A stretch of DNA of 11,036 nt. It comes from JBAYVY01 sp041674345. Its GTDB lineage: Bacteria > Planctomycetota > Phycisphaerae > Phycisphaerales > Zrk34. A model generated the notes under the pieces. It was not told where the DNA came from and ran no database searches. It saw nothing but the letters and a program-made list of their open reading frames with translations. The first letter of the stretch is position 1. The number at the start of each line of letters is the position of its first letter. The stretch spans positions 1-11,036 of the forward strand of contig JBAYVY010000090.1 in assembly GCA_041674345.1 (NCBI GenBank), written 5' to 3'. Made by a program: the position numbers and the translations under genes. Shown here one piece after another: positions 5,971 to 11,036 of the stretch.

Positions 5971-8900
5971 ATGACCACGACCGAAATTTCCGTTGCCGTG
6001 CATCGCATTGAGGTTCACCCTCTCCACGCCGCTGACGATCCGGTCGGGCGCTCCGTTTTGCACGAAGCGAATGAAATGGGTCTGAGCGAAGGGCTGCGGG
6101 ACGTGCGATCGGCGCGGGTCTATCTCATCGAAGCCGCGCTGGATGAAGCCACCCTCCATCGCATCGCCGGCGAACTGCTCGCCGATCCGATCAACCAACG
6201 CTACGTGGTCGGCGCCTCTGCTTCCGGGGCCAAGCCGGGGCAGAGCGATAGCGCCGCCCCGGATTCTTCTACTTCCGGGGGTGCCGTCATTGAAGTTCAC
6301 TACCTTCCGGGGGTCATGGACCCCGTCGCCCAATCCACCGCCGACGCGATCCGCGAAATGCTGGAGGGACAAAGGGACGAAGGCACGAAGGCACGAAGTG
6401 AAGAAAACGCCTCCGCCTCTGATCCCTCCGTCCCTTCGTCCCTCCGTCCCTTCGTCCCTTCCCTCTCCGTCCAGACCGGCTTCCGCTACGACTTTCTGGG
6501 CATTGACGTCGATCATGCCCAACTCATCGCCCAACGCCTCCTCTCCAATCCCGTCGTCCAACACATCACCACCGAACCCTTCCATCCCGCCGCCTTCCGC
6601 AAGGGTACGCCTTATCAGTTCAAACTCACGCACATCGCGCTGCGCGATCTGGACGACGACGCCCTGAAAAAAATGAGCCGCGAGGCGCATCTGTTCCTGT
6701 CGCTGGAAGAAATGAAAGCGGTGCAGCAATACTTCCAACAAAGAGGCAGCGACCCGACCGACATCGAATTGGAAACCCTCGCCCAAACCTGGAGCGAACA
6801 CTGCGTCCACAAAACGCTCAAAAGCCGCATCAGCTACAGAGAAGTCGGAAGTGAGGAGAAAGGCGGAAGTGGGAAGGCGGAAGGCGGAACCCCCGGAACT
6901 ACCGGCCCTGCCTCTGAACTTCCCACTTCCGACTTCCGACTTCCCACTTTCCCGCCACTTCCCACTTCCGACTTCCGACTTCCCACTTGCGCCGCCGGTC
7001 GCCCCGGTCACACCGTGCAGCCGGACGGCACGGTCATCATCGACAATCTCCTGAAAAGCACCATCGCCGCCGCGACGCATCGTCTTACGCAGGTCGATGG
7101 CATTGACTGGTGCATCAGCGTCTTCAAAGACAACGCCGGCATCATCAAGTTCGATGAGTCGGATGCCGTCACCTTCAAAGTCGAAACCCACAACCACCCC
7201 TCCGCCATCGAACCCTACGGCGGAGCCGCCACCGGCATCGGCGGCTGCATCCGCGACACCATGGGCACCGGCCTGTGCGCCAAACCCATCGCCAACACCG
7301 ATACCTTCTGCGTCGCACATCCCGACCACTTCAGCGCCAGCCCCGACCCCCGGAATCCCGACCCCCGGAATCCAGCCCCCCTCGAAACCCGAAACTCGAC
7401 GGCTTCGACAGCGGCTCTGCCGCTCAAACCCGAAACTCACCCCCTCCCCAAAGGCGTTTCCATCCCAAGCGCATCCTCAAACAAATCGTCGCCGGCGTGC
7501 GAGACTACGGCAACCGCATGGGCATCCCCACCGTCAACGGCGCGGTTTACTTCGACGACCGTTACCTCGGCAATCCCCTGGTCTTCGCCGGTTCGGTCGG
7601 ACTGATCCCCCGCGACCAATGCTTCGGCGCGGCCAAACCCGGCGACCGCATCATCGCGCTCGGCGGACGCACCGGCCGCGACGGCATCCACGGCGCGACC
7701 TTCAGCTCCGCCGAACTCACCGACACACACGCCGACGAATTCTCCCACGCCGTCCAGATCGGCAACGCCATCACCGAAAAGAAAACCCTCGACGTCATCC
7801 TCCAGGCGCGCGATCACCAAGACGGCTGCCTTTACAGCGCCATCACCGATTGCGGGGCCGGCGGCTTCTCCAGCGCCTGCGGCGAAATGGGCAGCCAAAT
7901 CGGCGCGTTCGTCCAACTCGAAAAAGCGCCCCTCAAATACGCCGGTCTGTCCTACACCGAAATCTGGATCAGCGAAGCGCAGGAACGCATGGTCCTCGCC
8001 GTGCCCCCCGACAATGTCCCCGCCCTGGCCAAACTCTGCGATGCCGAAGACGTCGAATGGTGCGACCTCGGCCACTTCGGCACCGACAACGCCGAACTCA
8101 TCCTCACCTACGAAGACCATGAAGTCGGACGCATGGCCATGCACTTCCTCCACGAAGGATTGCCGCGGACCATTCGCAAGGCCGAATGGTCCGCGAAACT
8201 CGAAACCCGAAACTCGACGGCTTCGACAGCGGCTCTGCCGCTCAAACCCGAAACTGATTCCCGTGACTACGAAAAATCACTGCTGGCGTTGCTCGCCCAC
8301 CCCAACATCGCTTCCAAACACTGGATCGTCCGTCAGTACGACCACGAAGTCCAGGGCGGCTCCGTCATCAAACCCCTCGTCGGTCCCCGCGCCGATGGCC
8401 CCTCCGACGCGGCCGTCCTCCGTCCCAAACTCGACACCGACCAGGCCATCGCGCTCTCCAACGGCCTGGCCACCATGCTCGGCGACATCGACCCCTACTG
8501 GATGACCCTCGCCGCCATCGACGAAGCGGTGCGCAACGCCGTCTGCGTCGGCGCCGACCCACGCAAGATCGCCATCCTCGACAACTTCTGCTGGGCATCC
8601 TGCGACGACCCCCGGAATCTGGGTTCCCTGGTGCGTGCCGCCGAGGCGTGCTACGACGGCGCCATCGCCTACAAAACCCCCTTCATCAGCGGCAAAGATT
8701 CCCTCAACAACCAGTTCACCACCGAGGCCGGCCAACGCATCGCCATCCCGCCCACTCTCCTCATCAGCGCCATCGCCATCGTCCCCGATATCACCCGCTG
8801 TCTCACCATGGACGCCAAACACGCAGGCGACATCCTCCTCCAAATCGGCGAAACCACCAACGCAATGGGCGCTTCGCATCTTGCCGCTTGCGGCTTAGCA

Positions 8901-9347
8901 GCAACCAACAGCGACATCCCCCGCGTCAACCTCCAATCCGCCCCCCACCAACTCGCCACCGTCGCCGCATTGATCGAACAACAACTCCTCGCCTCCGCAC
9001 ACGACTGCTCCGAAGGCGGCCTCCTCGTCGCCGCGTCCGAAATGGCCTTCGCCGGAAACCTCGGCCTGTCGCTGAATCTGCACGCCGTCCCCCGCCCCCG
9101 GAACGATAACCTCTGCGACCTCGCCGCCTGCTTCGCCGAAACACCGTCGCGCATCCTCGTCGAAGTCGCCCCCGATCATCTCGAATCCGTCATCCGCATC
9201 CTCAAACAAGCCGACGTCCCCTTCGGCGAAATCGGACGCTTCAACGACTCCGCCACTCTCACCGTCCGCTCCCACGACGCCGGCCGACTCCTCAGCATCG
9301 ACATCGAAAAACTCCGAAACACCTGGCGCAAACCCCTCGACTGGTGA
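5971..9347 (+). CDS. purL: FGAM synthase, PurL with tandem PurS-like N-terminus; one apparent frameshift
   Basis: ATP- and glutamine-derived-ammonia-dependent conversion of FGAR to FGAM in purine synthesis. The ATG at 5971 (MTTTEISVAVHRIEVHPLHA) begins a first PurS-like unit (about 10-80). A second follows (about 106-180: VIEVHYLPGVMDP ... LLSNPVVQHIT), then the linker domain with TWSEHCVHKT (H277, C278, H280, K281) and the ATP domain with KVETHNHPSAIEPYGG (K403-H409). The frame is then lost at 7457-7460: GGC-GTT-TCC should be GGC-GTT-TTC-CAT to give GVFHPKRIL. It continues one base back as GVRDYGNRMGIPTVNGAVYFDD, GGRTGRDGIHGATFSSAEL and ISGKDSLNNQF to the TGA at 9345-9347. About 1125 residues if corrected, against an expected core of about 950. 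The excess is five repeat-like insertions. Nine bp separate it from purQ. The frameshift may be an assembly error, since all domains are otherwise intact. Confidence 0.92.
6211..6288. repeat. purL insertion A (between the two PurS-like units)
   Basis: It encodes GASASGAKPGQSDSAAPDSS and a few more residues (about 81-105). It contains CCGGGGCCAAGCCGGGG and an ACTTCCGGGGGT word. It aligns with the repeat in the lipoprotein tail (5139-5184), and the 3' half is read in the same frame in both genes. It falls in the linker between folded units. Confidence 0.7.
6364..6468. repeat. purL insertion B (ACGAAGGC octamer palindrome)
   Basis: The left arm carries tandem ACGAAGGC-type octamers (6374-6398); the right arm carries CCCTTCGT/CCCTCCGT octamers (6431-6462). 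AAGGGACGAAGG at 6372-6383 pairs perfectly with 6449-6460. It encodes QRDEGTKARSEENASAS and a PSVPSSLRPFVPSL stretch (about residues 134-166), placed inside the second PurS-like unit between EMLEG and VQTGFRYDF. The same word family flanks the palindrome at 10933-11012. Confidence 0.8.
6841..6988. repeat. purL insertion C (CTTCCGA/CTTCCCA heptamer array)
   Basis: The right half has two identical 31-bp copies, 6919-6949 and 6958-6988, offset by 39 bp (13 codons). Each is built from CTTCCCA and CTTCCGA heptamers and each encodes LPTSDFRLPT. The left half (GAAGTCGGAAGT at 6841-6852 and GGAAGTGGGAAG at 6865-6876) is inverted relative to it, pairing perfectly over 12 bp with 6925-6936 and 6919-6930. 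It encodes about residues 291-339, just after the SEHC linker motif. Confidence 0.88.
7333..7440. repeat. purL insertion D (PDPRN tandem plus the 57-bp repeat)
   Basis: It begins with two tandem 15-bp units CCCGACCCCCGGAAT (7342-7356, 7357-7371) encoding PDPRN twice. The 57-bp repeat follows at 7381-7437, encoding LETRNSTASTAALPLKPET, with a small hairpin AGCGG/CCGCT at 7410-7424. It separates VAHPDHF from LPKGV in the ATP-binding half. The apparent frameshift lies about 20 bp downstream of its end. Confidence 0.85.
7457..7460 (+). other. Apparent -1 frameshift site in purL
   Basis: The upstream frame reads LPKGV and then diverges; the frame one base back reads FHPKRILKQIVAGVRDYGN. One missing T in the run GTTT (expected GTTTTC) would restore a continuous product. 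There is no canonical X-XXY-YYZ slippery heptamer. Most likely it is a homopolymer error or a recent mutation. Confidence 0.8.
8196..8258. repeat. purL insertion E (second copy of the 57-bp repeat)
   Basis: 8199-8255 is identical base for base to 7381-7437. It is read in the same phase (LETRNSTASTAALPLKPET) although the two copies lie on opposite sides of the frameshift. It sits between GLPRTIRKAEWSA and DSRDYEKSLLALLAHPN, at the boundary between the two PurL half-domains. Confidence 0.9.
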
Positions 9348-9356
9348 ACATACCCC

Positions 9357-10169
9357 ATGACCCCCCAAACCCTCATCCTCCGTTCCGCCGGCACCAATTG
9401 CGATGTCGAACTCGCGCACGCCTTCCATCTCGCCGGTTCCGATACCCAATCCATCCACCTCAACGCGCTGATCGAACACCCCGAACGTCTCGCCGAGTTC
9501 GACATCCTCGGCTTCCCCGGCGGCTTCAGCTTCGGCGACGACATCGCCGCCGGTCGCATCCTCGCCAATCGTCTCAAGCACCGTCTCTATCCCGCGCTCC
9601 GCGATTTCGTCGCAGCCGGTAAACCCGTCATCGGCATCTGCAACGGCTTCCAGGTGCTCGTCAAACTCGGCCTGCTCCCCGACTTCGATCCCCAACGCGA
9701 CATCCAACCCCCCACCCAAACCGCCACACTCGCAGACAACGCACTCCCCCGTTTCACCGACCGCTGGGTCTCGCTCCGTGCCGAACCCCAAAGCGTCTGC
9801 ATCTGGACCAAGGGCCTCGACGAGTTGCAACTCTGCATCGCACACGGCGAAGGCCGCTTCCTCGCTGACGATACCGTCCTCGATCAACTCGAAACCAACC
9901 GCCAAATCGCCCTCCGTTACACCGACAATCCGAATGGTTCGATGCGCGACATCGCCGGCGTCTGCGATAAGTCCGGCCTCGTCTTCGGCCTCATGCCCCA
10001 CCCCGAACGCCTCAACCACCCGACCAACCACATAAATTGGACCCGCAACGCCCCAGCGAGCCGGGGCGTCCCCGCCCCCGCCCCCCAACTTCCGGGGGCC
10101 CTCGGCCTGACCTTCTTCCGCAACGCCGTCGAATACGCCCAAAAAGCCCATCATTCCCCTGTGTCATAA
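9357..10169 (+). CDS. purQ: FGAM synthase glutamine amidotransferase subunit
   Basis: Class I glutamine amidotransferase that hydrolyses glutamine and passes ammonia to PurL. 270 residues, slightly longer than typical long-form PurQ proteins. The start at 9357 (MTPQTLILRSAGTNCDVELAHAF) is the usual PurQ N-terminus. GFPGGFSFGDDIAAGRI gives the oxyanion region, GICNGFQVL holds the nucleophile C95, and MPHPE holds H215 and E217, completing the triad. A Pro/Ala-rich insertion at about residues 232-249 separates the triad from the C-terminal LTFFRNAVEYA. It lies nine bp behind purL with only a weak ribosome site, so it is probably co-translated with purL. Confidence 0.95.
   Translation: MTPQTLILRSAGTNCDVELAHAFHLAGSDTQSIHLNALIEHPERLAEFDILGFPGGFSFGDDIAAGRILANRLKHRLYPALRDFVAAGKPVIGICNGFQVLVKLGLLPDFDPQRDIQPPTQTATLADNALPRFTDRWVSLRAEPQSVCIWTKGLDELQLCIAHGEGRFLADDTVLDQLETNRQIALRYTDNPNGSMRDIAGVCDKSGLVFGLMPHPERLNHPTNHINWTRNAPASRGVPAPAPQLPGALGLTFFRNAVEYAQKAHHSPVS
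10050..10103. repeat. In-frame GC-rich insertion near the purQ 3' end
   Basis: It encodes APASRGVPAPAPQLPGAL. It contains CGCCCC/GGGGCG arms around 10049-10068 and the word CTTCCGGGGGC at 10089-10099. It lies between NHINWTRN and GLTFFRNAVEY, where other PurQ proteins have a short loop. Confidence 0.55.
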
Positions 10170-10177
10170 CATCCCCC

Positions 10178-10210
10178 TCGGCCCGCCCGCTTCAGCGGGC
10201 GGGGAGTCGC
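10178..10210. repeat. GC hairpin repeat, copy 1 (after purQ)
   Basis: Arms CCCGCCCGC (10182-10190) and GCGGGCGGG (10195-10203) around TTCA, ending GGGGAGTCGC. Placed 9 bp after the purQ stop it could act as a 3'-end hairpin, but no U-tract follows, so it is not called an intrinsic terminator. The spacer from here to 10424 holds no gene that I can support. Confidence 0.85.
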
Positions 10211-10360
10211 CCGACGCACAAATCGCGCCTCATGCAAGCAGCCATCCCACATCGCCTGACCACATCGACCACCGCGATTTCCCCGCCGCCCCGGTCAACG
10301 CGCTCATCGAATCCGTTCTGCGAAATCAATGACCCGACCGTCCCCCGTATAATGCCACAA

Positions 10361-10402
10361 TCGGCCCGCCCGCTTCACTTCCGGGGGCGGGCGGGGAGTC
10401 GC
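10361..10402. repeat. GC hairpin repeat, copy 2, with an extra 9 bp
   Basis: Identical to copy 1 except for nine additional bases, CTTCCGGGG, inserted in the loop after TTCA. The extra bases create one copy of the TTCCGGGGG word. A third, partial trace (CGGGAGTCGCCCC) lies at about 10903-10915, running into a run of twelve C. Confidence 0.85.
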
Positions 10403-10424
10403 GCATCGCCCTGGGGCATTTGCT

Positions 10425-10901
10425 ATGGGGCATCCCACCAACATCACCCTTCGCACAGCACCCGAATACCGTCGCATCCTCTGCTATGAATGGGCCGGCG
10501 CGGTCGCACTGATCGCGTTGATGATCCTCATCGACCCCTGGCTCCCCCCGTCCGCGGATCGGCCCACGTTGTCCGAGCGGGTCACTGTCACCACAACGCT
10601 GTTATCCGTTTTGTTGATCGCGCAAACCTTCGCCACGTACAACTACCGCCTCGTACTCGACGAAACCGGCCTCCACCGCCGGCGCTTCGGCGTGTGGGAT
10701 CACTGGCCGTGGTCCGATTTTGAAAGCGGCTTGGTCGAACAGGACGCGCTGGGCCAATTCGTCAATCACGCCCGTCGTTGGGGCACGCGCACGCTGGGCT
10801 TTCCGCACGCCGCCGAGCCGGTCGCGCTGGCCATCAAGCGGCAATGTCTGGTGAAATGGAATCCCCCGCCGGGGCGCATGACAACTGGCGCACCTGCCTG
10901 A
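10425..10901 (+). CDS. Small membrane protein of unknown function, possibly with a PH-like domain
   Basis: 158 residues. Two hydrophobic helices (about 22-40, AGAVALIALMILIDPWL, and about 55-70, TTTLLSVLLIAQTFATY) are followed by a soluble tail. The tail starts YNYRLVLDETGLHRRRFGVWDHWPWSDFE, a pattern common in bacterial PH-like (bPH) membrane proteins, where a strand-rich domain follows two helices. The assignment is tentative and no function is claimed. The ATG at 10425 has a GGGG stretch at about 10413-10416 as a poor ribosome site. It stands alone between repeat elements. Confidence 0.68.
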   Translation: MGHPTNITLRTAPEYRRILCYEWAGAVALIALMILIDPWLPPSADRPTLSERVTVTTTLLSVLLIAQTFATYNYRLVLDETGLHRRRFGVWDHWPWSDFESGLVEQDALGQFVNHARRWGTRTLGFPHAAEPVALAIKRQCLVKWNPPPGRMTTGAPA

Positions 10902-10932
10902 ACGGGAGTCGCCCCCCCCCCCCGACGATTTC

Positions 10933-11012
10933 ACACGAAGGGCACGAAGAAAGGATCGTATTTAACTTAAATACGATCCTTTCAATTTCGTGCTTCTTCG
11001 TACCCTTCGTGT
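10933..11012. repeat. Nested palindrome after the last gene
   Basis: The core is a near-perfect palindrome: AAAGGATCGTATTTAA (10950-10965), one base, then its exact complement (10967-10982). Outer arms ACACGAAGGG (10933-10942) and CCCTTCGTGT (11003-11012) pair, as do ACGAAGAA (10944-10951) and TTCTTCGT (10994-11001). The CACGAAGG words match purL insertion B. A strong RNA hairpin would form on either strand. It may reduce read-through, but a clean U-tract is lacking. Confidence 0.85.
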
Positions 11013-11036
11013 TGGTCTTCGGGGAAGAACAGGGGC

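Noticed and set aside
6305..6313. The TTCCGGGGG word here as evidence of an insert
   Set aside because: It encodes the native PurS-like LPGVMDP motif, so this copy can be explained by coding constraint; counted only in the word tally.
6919..6988. Possible CRISPR array from the regular direct repeats in purL
   Set aside because: Only two copies with an 8-9 bp gap, built from heptamers and translated as part of PurL; no unique spacers and no cas genes.
5932..7440. Long open frame on the minus strand opposite purL (also 8895-10154 minus and 1299-2483 plus)
   Set aside because: Gly/Val/Asp-rich or Arg-rich shadow frames caused by GC-rich third positions; the opposite strands encode clear PurL, PurQ and HisD motifs.
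7451..7470. Programmed -1 frameshifting in purL
   Set aside because: No canonical slippery heptamer and no clear downstream structure; a missing T in a T run is the simpler explanation, though not excluded.
10182..10203. Rho-independent terminator after purQ
   Set aside because: A strong hairpin but followed by GGAGTCGC, not by T residues; the near-identical copy at 10361 indicates a dispersed repeat.

Overview
The window is GC-rich bacterial DNA. It carries histidine genes, de novo purine genes and several small accessory genes. The PurL-type protein with PurS-like domains fused at its N-terminus, the GxxExxY-family gene and the many short palindromic repeats suggest an environmental Planctomycetota genome, perhaps Phycisphaerae or a relative. 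This is inference from gene style, not from a marker gene. No rRNA, tRNA or CRISPR array was seen.

Layout. Positions 1-2738 (minus strand) hold a his operon segment read right to left: hisD, then a 481-bp unit with inverted-repeat ends carrying a frameshifted GxxExxY gene, then hisC, which runs off the left edge. Positions 2739-3098 hold no gene but three hairpins. Positions 3099-4424 (minus) hold a polytopic membrane protein that weakly resembles cation/proton antiporters. A composite palindrome separates it from a divergent plus-strand pair: a LEA14/WHy-type lipoprotein and a HAD phosphatase joined by an ATGA overlap. After another palindromic spacer come purL (5971-9347) and purQ (9357-10169). 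Then a 255-bp spacer carries two copies of a GC hairpin repeat, followed by a small two-helix membrane protein (10425-10901) and a final palindromic element.

The genes supply two pathways. HisD and HisC act in histidine synthesis. PurL (with built-in PurS-like domains) and PurQ form the FGAM synthase of purine synthesis. HisD has all its expected metal and catalytic residues. PurL has its signature motifs but carries an apparent single-base deletion at about 7457-7460 that breaks the frame.

The most unusual feature is a set of repeats found both between genes and inside conserved enzymes. Arms built from 7-9 bp words, arranged as tandem and inverted copies, occupy the spacers. Similar material is inserted, in open frame, into hisD (about 28 codons), purL (five places, roughly 175 codons), purQ (about 18 codons) and the lipoprotein tail. 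Two purL insertions share an identical 57-bp stretch that encodes the same 19 residues in the same phase. The 9-mer CCCCCGGAA occurs 11 times on the two strands. I interpret these as coding-tolerated palindromic mini-elements, analogous in outcome to Rickettsia palindromic elements and in texture to cyanobacterial short tandem heptamer repeats.
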